From positions 62,001-126,000 of the forward strand of contig NZ_VXDC01000007.1 of the NCBI RefSeq assembly GCF_008711285.1: a stretch of DNA of 64,000 bases. Reading direction: 5' to 3'. Every line of letters starts with the position of its first letter. Positions within the stretch are counted from its first letter, which is position 1. The translations under genes were made by a program, and so were the position numbers. The notes beneath the pieces are model-generated. The model was not told the DNA's origin, ran no database searches, and was given only the letters and a program-made list of their open reading frames with translations. This document shows positions 9,145 to 16,459 of this stretch, in pieces. The DNA comes from Roseibium aquae (GTDB taxonomy: Bacteria; Pseudomonadota; Alphaproteobacteria; Rhizobiales; Stappiaceae).

Positions 9145-9735
9145 CTACAGCAAGGGTCCGAAGAAGGTCTGCGGTCGGACCCGTCTTGCATTCACGCGGG
9201 CCGCGTTGAGCCGCGCGAGGTTTTTTATCAGCTCAACATCGGGATGATAAACCGTGCCGTCCGGGCTGTAGGCGGTCTTGAATGTGAAGGTGGCCGGGGT
9301 GGGGCCTTGGTCTCCCAAACGTTCGAGCCGTGAAACGGCGTCCCGCCAATCGGGCCTGTGCCCGTAGGGAGTCCACCACAACACATAGGCGGGAAAGGGC
9401 GTCGGCCGGACATGCCACCGCGCACCCTGCCGGAAGGCCTGGCCGTGCGGGCCATGGTAGGTGGCCGCCATCAGGGCTTCGATCGACCGCCAAAGCGACA
9501 AGGTCGATGGCGCGAAGCCGTCGCCGTTGTCTTCCCAGTATTTGGGAAAGACTTGCGGGCCCCAGCTTGCCGGTCCCGGTTCGCCGTCGTAGCCGGACCT
9601 TCCAACCAGGCCATCGGCTGCATCCATCGCCGCAAAGGCCGCCGGTTCGGCCTCCCGGAAGCCTTTCACACGGTCGCTCTGGTAGCGGTCCAAAAAGCGG
9701 TTGAAGGTGTAGGCGGCAAGGTGAAAGTCGCTCAT
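9145..9735 (-). CDS. DUF3291 domain-containing protein
   Basis: A 196-residue cytoplasmic protein. It starts 'MSDFHLAAYTFNRF', and its second half has the DUF3291 signature: 'SLWRSIEALMAATYHGPH', 'YVLWWTPYGHRPDWRDAVSRL' and 'GPTPATFTFKTAY'. The fold is predicted to be a ferredoxin-like alpha/beta barrel related to antibiotic-biosynthesis monooxygenases, but no function is established and none is proposed. It ends 77 bp from tRNA-His; two copies of ACTGCTACAG (9128-9137 and 9141-9150) mark the junction. Confidence 0.75.
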   Translation of the reverse strand: MSDFHLAAYTFNRFLDRYQSDRVKGFREAEPAAFAAMDAADGLVGRSGYDGEPGPASWGPQVFPKYWEDNGDGFAPSTLSLWRSIEALMAATYHGPHGQAFRQGARWHVRPTPFPAYVLWWTPYGHRPDWRDAVSRLERLGDQGPTPATFTFKTAYSPDGTVYHPDVELIKNLARLNAARVNARRVRPQTFFGPLL

Positions 9736-9928
9736 GGGGCAACCCGATCAAGCTTGGTCGTGCGCGGTGAAGCCACACTTCAAGAGATGCAAGGCGAAGG
9801 CAACCGGGACCGGATCTTGCCGTTGGATTCGGGCCGGCCTGTTCCCAAACCGCAACAGTGTTGCGCTCTGGCCATCCGGTCTCGAGAGGCCTATGGTGCG
9901 CGCCGATTGAAGGACGTGGAGAAACTGC

Positions 9929-10762
9929 ATGGATCTTGAAGGAGCGAGCGTTGGAACATTCCTGATGTTTGCCGGCGCCTTGCTGTCGACCGGGGCAATC
10001 GCCGGCGTGATTGCCGGTTTGCTCGGCGTTGGCGGCGGTATCGTCATTGTTCCGGTGCTCTATTACATGTTCACGCTGCTCGGGGTCGACGAGGCCGTCT
10101 TGATGCATGTGGCGGTCGGCACCTCGCTGGCCACCATTCTGGCAACCGGCCTCTCCTCCACCCTGTCGCACTGGAAACGCGGTAGCGTCGATCTGGATCT
10201 TCTCAAGAGCTGGTGGTGGGCGATCGCCCTCGGAGTGCTGGCGGGCGGAACGCTTGCGGGCAACATTTCGGGCGGGGCCTTGACGGCGGTCTTCGGTGTC
10301 GTGGCCCTTGGCGTCGCGGCGAACATGATGTTCCGCAAGGATGGGGCGGCATTGGCCGACAAGCTGCCCGGCGCGCCGTTGAAACAGGTTCTGGGGGGGC
10401 TGATTGGCGGCATTTCGGTGATGATGGGCATTGGCGGCGGGACGCTGGGCGTGCCCACGCTCACGCTGTTCAACTATCCCATCCGCAAGGCGGTGGGGAC
10501 CGCGGCCGCCATCGGGCTGATCATCGCCGTGCCGGGCACATTGATGTCCATCTATTTTGGCTGGAACCAGTACAAGCCCCAGCCCTATGCGCTCGGCTAT
10601 GTGGATTTGCTCGGTGTCGCTCTGATCATTCCGACATCGACCCTTTTCGCCCCGCTGGGCGCGAAGATCGCGCACACGATCAATCCGTCAAGCCTCAAGC
10701 TCGTCTTCGCCCTGTTCCTTGGGTTCACCGGCCTGCGCATGCTTTATGACGTGCTTCTGTAA
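9929..10762 (+). CDS. TauE/SafE family sulfite/organosulfonate exporter-like permease
   Basis: A 277-residue inner-membrane protein with about eight predicted transmembrane helices and the two TauE/SafE repeats, seen as 'GVIAGLLGVGGGIVIVPVL' near residue 30 and 'GISVMMGIGGGTLGVPTLT' near residue 170. Family members export sulfite, sulfolactate or other small anions. The substrate here is unknown; no sulfonate degradation gene is nearby. The ATG at 9929 is preceded by GTGGAGAAACTGC. It may be monocistronic, as a 220-bp leader separates it from azlC. Confidence 0.88.
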   Translation: MDLEGASVGTFLMFAGALLSTGAIAGVIAGLLGVGGGIVIVPVLYYMFTLLGVDEAVLMHVAVGTSLATILATGLSSTLSHWKRGSVDLDLLKSWWWAIALGVLAGGTLAGNISGGALTAVFGVVALGVAANMMFRKDGAALADKLPGAPLKQVLGGLIGGISVMMGIGGGTLGVPTLTLFNYPIRKAVGTAAAIGLIIAVPGTLMSIYFGWNQYKPQPYALGYVDLLGVALIIPTSTLFAPLGAKIAHTINPSSLKLVFALFLGFTGLRMLYDVLL

Positions 10763-10818
10763 TGCGATCCAGAAGCCGGCCTGATCGGTCGCATCACGAA
10801 TGCTGATTGGATTTTGCT

Positions 10819-10932
10819 GCCCCACTGGGGCATAGCCTATGGCTATCTGTACCCTCGGGTACGCAGCCAGAGATTTGCGGTCCGGCGGGACGCAGCCCCA
10901 GAGGGTACGCATCCCGTGAGGGGACGCGTCCC
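10819..10932 (+). repeat. Imperfect repeat and hairpin cluster in the azlC leader
   Basis: Four copies of a GG(G)(T/G)ACGCA(G/T)CCC-like unit lie at 10857-10868, 10887-10899, 10903-10915 and 10921-10932; the last, GGGACGCGTCCC, is a perfect palindrome. They are preceded by three small perfect inverted repeats: GCCCC-act-GGGGC (10819-10831), ATAGCC-tat-GGCTAT (10832-10846) and GTACCC-tc-GGGTAC (10849-10862). The cluster ends 50 bp before azlC. Confidence 0.6.
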
Positions 10933-10982
10933 AAGCGCGCGAGCCACCTGGCCGGACCGGCCATCTCCCAGCGGAAAGAACC

Positions 10983-11684
10983 ATGAGCGAAAAACCGGTA
11001 ACCCTGACCCTGGATGGATGCGTGCGCGGCGCGCGGCTCTGCTTGCCGATCATGCCGGGCACCATCGCGTTTGGCGCGGTTTTCGGCACCGTTTGTGCCC
11101 AAAAGGGATTGTCCCTGCTTGAAACGGTCCTGATCAACAGCCTGGTTTTCGCCGGCGCCTCCCAGTTCGTGGCCATGGAACTCTACCAGGCACAGCTTAC
11201 ATTCGGCATCGTGGTGGCGATGATCGGGGTGGTGGCTGCCGTCAACATGCGGATGCTTCTGATCGGCGCCAGTTTGCGCCCCTGGCTGGGGCATGTCCCG
11301 GGGCGTCAGACCTATCCGGCGCTGTATTTTCTCACCGATATCAACTGGCTGATTTCCTTGCGCGAATATGACAGGGGCGAGCGGGATTGGGGCATCTATC
11401 TCGGCAGCGGCCTGTTTGTCTGGGTGATCTGGTCCTGCGCCGTCGTGCCGGGATACCTCGCTGGCAGCCAGGTGACCGATCCGGCGAAGTGGGGACTGGA
11501 CGTCATTCTGCCGGCCTATTTCGTGGCGCTGCTGGTGCCGCTCTGGAAGGGGCGCCGCCAGACGCTCAGCTGGTTTGCCGCCGGAGCGGTGGCTCTTGCA
11601 TCCTGGTACTTTTTGGGCGGCTATTGGGGAATCCTGACCGGTGCGGTCACCGGGGCGCTGGTCGGAGCCTATGTCGATGAATGA
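10983..11684 (+). CDS. azlC: AzlC family branched-chain amino acid exporter, large subunit
   Basis: A 233-residue inner-membrane protein with about six or seven helices. The N-terminal segment 'LCLPIMPGTIAFGAVFGTVC' and 'FAGASQFVAMELYQA' is the AzlC signature, as in Bacillus AzlC and E. coli YgaZ, the large subunit of a two-component exporter of valine and other branched-chain amino acids. Its stop overlaps the start of azlD, so the two subunits are translationally coupled. The leader contains an unusual repeat cluster (10819-10932). Confidence 0.9.
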   Translation: MSEKPVTLTLDGCVRGARLCLPIMPGTIAFGAVFGTVCAQKGLSLLETVLINSLVFAGASQFVAMELYQAQLTFGIVVAMIGVVAAVNMRMLLIGASLRPWLGHVPGRQTYPALYFLTDINWLISLREYDRGERDWGIYLGSGLFVWVIWSCAVVPGYLAGSQVTDPAKWGLDVILPAYFVALLVPLWKGRRQTLSWFAAGAVALASWYFLGGYWGILTGAVTGALVGAYVDE

Positions 11685-11997
11685 CGCCATTTGGTCCGCG
11701 GACGGCATGTTCGTTCTGGCGGTGCTCGGTATGACCGCCGTGACCTATTCGATGCGGGCCGGGGGATATTGGGTGATGGGCCGCGTGCCCCTGACCCCGC
11801 GCGTGCGCAGGGCACTGGAATCCTTGCCCGGAGCCATCATCGTCTCGACGATCCTGCCCATCGCCCTGAAGGGCGGGCTGTCGGCGATGGTTGCTCTTGC
11901 CGTTGCCGCAGGTGTCATGGCGCTCTGGCGGAAGGATATTGTCGCCGTCACGCTGGCGGCGGCCACCGCGGCCCTGTGCCGGGCCTATGGGCTTTGA
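11677..11997 (+). CDS. azlD: AzlD domain-containing exporter small subunit
   Basis: A 106-residue, four-helix membrane protein, the YgaH/AzlD partner of AzlC. 'VTYSMRAGGYWVMGRVPLTPRVRRALESLPGAI' holds the family core, with the R-x-L-(x)4-PG-A motif about residues 45-55. Two in-frame ATGs (11671 and 11677) overlap the end of azlC; both are served by GGAG at 11663, and I chose 11677. The 3' end overlaps by 13 bp the end of the convergent phosphotransferase-kinase gene. Confidence 0.85.
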   Translation: MNDAIWSADGMFVLAVLGMTAVTYSMRAGGYWVMGRVPLTPRVRRALESLPGAIIVSTILPIALKGGLSAMVALAVAAGVMALWRKDIVAVTLAAATAALCRAYGL

Positions 11998-13577
11998 GCG
12001 AACCCGCAACCCGCTAGCGCCTGCCGGGCATTGGCCAGTGTGGTGGCCGGCGCGCCGGATGCATCGATCCTGCTCCAGGTCATCCTGCCCAGATCGTAGG
12101 TCAATTGACGGTCGATCACACCGGCATCCGCATCCGAGGCATCGGTTCCGCTCTTGGCGCGCGCTGCCGCCCGGTCTTTCAGGACTTCACCGGGCGCGTC
12201 CAGCCACAGCCCGCAAAACCCCGCGCCCACCGCCCCAGCTTGAGCTTCGCTCCGGGCCCGCTCGGCCTCATCTGAAAAGACGGCATCGAAAATGACGCAG
12301 TGGCCTGCCGCGAGCAAAGCTTTCGCCTCGTCGTCCAGGGAAGCATAGACCGCGTCGCTCATCTGCTTGGTGTAAGCGCTCAAAGGCGCCCGTTCCGTTT
12401 CCGCAAGCCCGAGCCGGGTCTTCCGTTTGACATCGGTGCGCAGCACCCGGGCGCCGGGTGCCCGGCCAAGGTCGGGGGCCAGAGCGTAGGCGAGGGTGGT
12501 CTTGCCGGTTCCGGAAAACCCGCCAAGACCGACAAGGGTGGGGTCGGACGGCTCCAAAAAGTCCTGGGCCAGTTGGAAATAGGTCCTGGCCGCCTCGAAT
12601 TCGCGGGCGCGCGCGTCGCTGTCTGTCTGGTTCACGGCGGCGCTGGCTGCGATCTTGGCCCGGATGGCTGCACGCATCATCATGTAGAAGGGCAGGACCG
12701 CGAGACCGGACGCGTCCAGGTCCCGGTGGCAATGGTCCATATACCGGTTGAAAACCCGGTTCGCGGCGGGTCTTTGGTCCCGCTCCCACAGATCCATCAA
12801 CAGGAACGCCAGATCGTAGAGAACGTCGTTCGTTGCGATGGCATCGGAGAATTCGATCGCGTCGAACAGCACCGGTTCGCCGTCGATCAGGACGATGTTT
12901 CGTGTGTGGGCATCGCCATGGCACAACCGTACAAGGCCGGCGTCCCCCCGCCGCAGGATCATGGCTTTGATGGAGGCCAGGCGCGCGTCCGCCTGACGCT
13001 CCAGATGGGCGACTTCCCGGCTCTCGAAAAGCTCGGGGTGCGCGCGGAAAGCCTCCGCGTTTTGAGAAAGGTATGTCTGAAGCTCCGCGAAGAACGGTGC
13101 GCCCTCGCGCGTCTCCGCCCTGGCATGGGCCGTTCCCATCATTTGCGCCAGGCGATCTGCAAGATCATCGGAAAGCGGCCCCTGCTCGCAGATCCTGTCG
13201 AGTTGCCGATGGCCGTCGAAACGGTTCATTTCGACAACCCATTCCACGACGTCGCCCGCGTCGTGAAAACCGGGCTTGCCGTCCGGGCCGCGGCGGATGG
13301 TGCGCGCTGTCCGGTAAATCTGCGGCGCGTGGGTTTTGTTGTAGGCGATTTCCCGCTTGCAGGCTTCTTCGCGCAGGGCCAGCGTCGAGTAATCGAGGAA
13401 TGGAAATTTGACGGCCCGCTTCACCTTGTAGGCCTTGTCCCCGACCAGGAAGACGGTATTGGCGTGCGTGTCGATCCGCTCGGAACGCTCCGCGCCTTCG
13501 ACCTCGCCGGAAAGCCCGGCCAAAAAGCCGAACACCTCCGCTTGTGTCTCTTTGTCCGTGCTTTGGTTACCGGTCAT
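11985..13577 (-). CDS. Bifunctional APH-like phosphotransferase / P-loop kinase fusion
   Basis: A 530-residue cytoplasmic two-domain protein. The N-terminal about 330 residues are an aminoglycoside phosphotransferase/choline kinase fold, with 'RLCHGDAHTRNIVLIDGEP' (catalytic HGDxHxxN) and 'LFDAIEFSD' (metal-binding Asp). The C-terminal about 180 residues hold an AAA_33-type P-loop kinase with Walker A 'GGFSGTGKTTLA' and a later 'VIFDAVFSDEAER' strand. This architecture is widespread as an uncharacterised 'bifunctional aminoglycoside phosphotransferase/ATP-binding protein'; it is not evidence of drug resistance. I chose the ATG at 13577 for its GGGAGGGG ribosome site; the frame opens at 13706. 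It is divergent from the 126-residue gene at 13705. Confidence 0.83.
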   Translation of the reverse strand: MTGNQSTDKETQAEVFGFLAGLSGEVEGAERSERIDTHANTVFLVGDKAYKVKRAVKFPFLDYSTLALREEACKREIAYNKTHAPQIYRTARTIRRGPDGKPGFHDAGDVVEWVVEMNRFDGHRQLDRICEQGPLSDDLADRLAQMMGTAHARAETREGAPFFAELQTYLSQNAEAFRAHPELFESREVAHLERQADARLASIKAMILRRGDAGLVRLCHGDAHTRNIVLIDGEPVLFDAIEFSDAIATNDVLYDLAFLLMDLWERDQRPAANRVFNRYMDHCHRDLDASGLAVLPFYMMMRAAIRAKIAASAAVNQTDSDARAREFEAARTYFQLAQDFLEPSDPTLVGLGGFSGTGKTTLAYALAPDLGRAPGARVLRTDVKRKTRLGLAETERAPLSAYTKQMSDAVYASLDDEAKALLAAGHCVIFDAVFSDEAERARSEAQAGAVGAGFCGLWLDAPGEVLKDRAAARAKSGTDASDADAGVIDRQLTYDLGRMTWSRIDASGAPATTLANARQALAGCGFAQSP

Positions 13578-13704
13578 GATACCCCTCCCAAATTCGGTTC
13601 GCCTTCGCTCGCATGCTTCATCGCACGACCACTTGATCTCGCTCAATGAGGCGCGCGTTTGTTCTGGCAGTGTATCGTCGAAAAACACCATGAGGAGACG
13701 CGCC

Positions 13705-14085
13705 ATGAGCGAGCATCACGGCCTGAAAAAAATCCGCCTGAACCTGGCCCGGACCAAGGATCATCCCAACGGTTCTGCGCATCATGGCTATGAATTCACG
13801 GCGCCGCTCGATGCCACTGGCCATATTGATGCCGGCCTCTGGAAGAAAGAACGCGATCATTGCCGGGTGCGCCGGTTCTGGGGCGGCGAACAAGAAGAGC
13901 TGGGGCATCTGATTCACAGACCGGGCGGGTCCTGGGCATTTCATTATGACATCGAGGGCGACGATGACGATGAAGCCGGATACCGCTTCGCGTCCCACGC
14001 GTTCCTTCCTGGTGAATATGTTTCCATCAAGGATGAGGATGGCGACCTCCACACATTTCAGGTCGTCACCGTTCAGCCGGTATAG
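13705..14085 (+). CDS. Conserved hypothetical protein, 126 residues
   Basis: I do not recognise a named domain. The soluble, acidic protein has many His and aromatic residues, an acidic patch 'EGDDDDEAGYRF' near residue 90, and a C-terminal 'FLPGEYVSIKDEDGDLHTFQVVTVQP' that looks like a beta-rich end. The ATG at 13705 is preceded by GAGGAGACG; an ATG at 13690 is an in-frame alternative. Its stop is 57 bp before the broken hsp20 gene on the same strand, so the two may share a transcript. Function unknown. Confidence 0.7.
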   Translation: MSEHHGLKKIRLNLARTKDHPNGSAHHGYEFTAPLDATGHIDAGLWKKERDHCRVRRFWGGEQEELGHLIHRPGGSWAFHYDIEGDDDDEAGYRFASHAFLPGEYVSIKDEDGDLHTFQVVTVQPV

Positions 14086-14142
14086 AACCGGCATTTGGCG
14101 AAGGCCGCGAACCGGGCGGCCGCACAGAAGGAGGACTGAACC

Positions 14143-14605
14143 ATGGTTTCTTTGATCCCTTCTCTATGGGGACGCCCTGACAATCCCATGCTCTCGCTGC
14201 AGCGGGAGATGGATCGGCTATTTCAGGATTTCCCGGAAAAGGCCGGGTCCGGCGGGGGCTTTCCCGGCGGGCTTTCCGGCGATGGACGTTCATGAAACCG
14301 ACGCGGGTCTGGAAATTACCGCTGAACTCCCCGGTGTCGCCAAGGAAGATGTGGATGCTTTCCTGACGGACCGAACCCTGACCATCAAGGGCGAAAAAAA
14401 GGCGTCCAAGACGGTCAGTGAGAAGGACCGGCAGATCAGTGAACGCAGCTACGGGCCGTTCCGGCGCGTGATGGCGCTGCCCTATGTGCCGGAGCACGGA
14501 CAGATCGAGGCCCATATGGAAAACGGAGTTTTGACCGTGGTCGTTCCGCGGCCGGACGAGGCGTCCGCCTCTCCGCGCAAAATCGAGTTGCGCAAGAAGG
14601 GCTGA
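14143..14605 (+). pseudogene. Hsp20/alpha-crystallin small heat shock protein, frameshifted
   Basis: Small heat shock protein interrupted by a frame change. Frame one runs from the ATG at 14143 (ribosome site AGGAGG) through an Hsp20 N-terminal arm, 'MLSLQREMDRLFQDFPEKAG', and stops at 14293-14295. The alpha-crystallin domain continues in the next frame from about 14259, 'FPAMDVHETDAGLEITAELP', to 14605, ending with the family C-terminal 'RKIELRKKG'. Removing one G from the G5 run at 14254-14258 fuses both parts into a normal protein of about 154 residues. An internal ATG at 14282 could start a 107-residue core lacking the arm, but has no ribosome site. A true frameshift, a homopolymer sequencing error and programmed slippage are all possible. 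Confidence 0.85.
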
Positions 14606-14633
14606 GCGCTCCGGTTTTCAAGACTTGCTGATG

Positions 14634-14660
14634 ATGCCGCGGTTCTGGCCGCGGCATTTT
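14634..14660 (+). terminator. Rho-independent terminator after hsp20
   Basis: Stem ATGCCGCGG (14634-14642) with CCGCGGCAT (14649-14657), 6-base loop, followed by TTTTCT. Confidence 0.8.
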
Positions 14661-14784
14661 CTATTCCTTCTGGTGATGAAGTCATTGCCAATTGGTGTGG
14701 CGTCGGCTGTCCCACTGTCCGCGTTTGTGCGGTATAGAAACGGGCAAACATCGAGATCATCGGCAAACAAGGCGAGAGGGTGGA

Positions 14785-16458
14785 ATGACCGCACAAATGA
14801 AGACCGGAGGCCAGCTCCTCGTGGATGCGTTGGAACGGCACGGCGCGGACCGCGTGTACTGCGTGCCCGGGGAAAGCTATCTGGCTGTGCTCGACGCTCT
14901 TCACGATGCCTCCATTCCGGTCACGGTCTGCCGCCAGGAAGGTGGTGCGGCGATGATGGCGGAAGCCCATGGCAAGCTGACCGGCAAGCCCGGGATCTGC
15001 ATGGTTACCCGGGGGCCCGGTGCAACCAACGCCGCGTCCGGCGTGCATGTCGCGGCGCAGGATTCCACCCCGCTCATCCTTTTCATCGGGCAGATTGAGC
15101 GTGGGATGCGGGAGCGCGAAGCCTTTCAGGAGGTGGACTACCGCCAGATGTTTGGCGGCGTGGCGAAGTGGGTCGCCGAAATCGATCATGCCCACCGTGT
15201 GCCGGAATTCCTGTCACGGGCCTATCACGTTGCGACCTCGGGGCGGCCGGGGCCGGTGGTGCTTGCCTTGCCGGAGGACATGCTGGTAGACCAGGCGCAA
15301 GTGGCCCAGCCGGAGGCGTGGACACAGCTGGAGACCCATCCAGGTCTTGGGCAGATGGCGGATCTGCAAAAACGGCTTTGGGCCGCAGAGCGCCCGATCG
15401 CGATTCTCGGCGGAAGCCGCTGGTCGGTGGAGGCGGTCGCCGGGTTCACGCGGTTCGCGGAACGGTTCTCCCTGCCCGTCGCCTGCTCTTTCCGCCGCCA
15501 GATGCTGTTTGACAATCTGCATCCCAACTATGCCGGCGATGTGGGCATCGGCATCAATCCCAAACTCACCGACCGGATCAAGAGCTCGGACCTCATTCTT
15601 CTTGTCGGTGGGCGCCTGTCCGAAATGCCGAGCCAGTCCTACACGCTGCTGGATATCCCGCAGCCCAGCCAACAGCTCGTTCATGTGCATCCCGATGCCG
15701 GGGAACTCGGGCGGGTCTACCGCGCCAGCCTGGCCATCCACGCCTCTCCGACGGCTTTTTGCAAGGCGGTGGAGGGGTTGCAGCCGCCGGCGGTTGTGCG
15801 CAATTCGGGTCATGCCGAAGCCGCGCATGCGGATTTTCTTGCCTGGTCGGGGGCCCGGCCGCAGACACCCGGTGCTTTGCAAATGGCCGGTGTCATGGAC
15901 TGGATCGAGAACAACGTCCCCACGGACACAATCTTCACCAACGGCGCCGGCAACTACGCGACATGGCTGCATCGCTTCCACCGGTTCCGGTCCTTCGGCT
16001 CCCAAGCCGCGCCGACCTCGGGGTCCATGGGATACGGGTTGCCGGCGGCGATTGCCGCGAAGCTGGCCTTCCCGGATCGCCCGGTCATTTGTTTCGCGGG
16101 CGATGGTTGCCTGCAGATGACCATGCAGGAATTCGGCACCGCCTGCCAGGACGGCGCGAATATCGTCGTGCTCGTCGTCGACAATGGCATGTACGGGACG
16201 ATCCGGATGCACCAGGAAAAGCACTATCCGGCCCGCGTGTCCGCAACGAAACTGGAAAACCCGGATTTCGCCGCCTTTGCCCGGGCCTATGGCGCCTTTG
16301 CCGAAACGGTCGAAAGGACGGACGATTTCGGACCCGCCATGACACGGGCCCTGGCCGCCGGGAAACCGGCCCTGCTGCATTTAAAGATCGATCCCGAGGC
16401 GATCACGCCGATGGCATCCCTGACCCAAATCCGCGCGGCGGCCGAAGCCGGCAGATAG
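14785..16458 (+). CDS. Thiamine-diphosphate-dependent enzyme, acetolactate synthase-like
   Basis: A 557-residue ThDP enzyme with the three domains of the acetolactate synthase/benzoylformate decarboxylase group: N-terminal PYR domain with the catalytic-type Glu in 'CRQEGGAAMMAEAHGK' (about residue 52), a central DHS-like domain, and a C-terminal PP domain with the GDG...N motif 'FAGDGCLQMTMQEFG' to 'VVDNGMYGT'. It lacks an adjacent ilvN regulatory subunit, and the 'thiamine pyrophosphate-binding protein' class it resembles is not the biosynthetic IlvB. The substrate is unknown. I chose the ATG at 14785, preceded by GAGAGGGTGGA. It converges on the synthetase-GNAT gene, with stops about one base apart. 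Confidence 0.85.
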   Translation: MTAQMKTGGQLLVDALERHGADRVYCVPGESYLAVLDALHDASIPVTVCRQEGGAAMMAEAHGKLTGKPGICMVTRGPGATNAASGVHVAAQDSTPLILFIGQIERGMREREAFQEVDYRQMFGGVAKWVAEIDHAHRVPEFLSRAYHVATSGRPGPVVLALPEDMLVDQAQVAQPEAWTQLETHPGLGQMADLQKRLWAAERPIAILGGSRWSVEAVAGFTRFAERFSLPVACSFRRQMLFDNLHPNYAGDVGIGINPKLTDRIKSSDLILLVGGRLSEMPSQSYTLLDIPQPSQQLVHVHPDAGELGRVYRASLAIHASPTAFCKAVEGLQPPAVVRNSGHAEAAHADFLAWSGARPQTPGALQMAGVMDWIENNVPTDTIFTNGAGNYATWLHRFHRFRSFGSQAAPTSGSMGYGLPAAIAAKLAFPDRPVICFAGDGCLQMTMQEFGTACQDGANIVVLVVDNGMYGTIRMHQEKHYPARVSATKLENPDFAAFARAYGAFAETVERTDDFGPAMTRALAAGKPALLHLKIDPEAITPMASLTQIRAAAEAGR

Positions 16459-16459
16459 G

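Noticed and set aside
9068..9150. Possible integration site next to tRNA-His
   Set aside because: Two ACTGCTACAG copies lie near the 3' end of the tRNA, but there is no integrase, no repeat of the tRNA 3' end, and no foreign block; it is probably coincidence.
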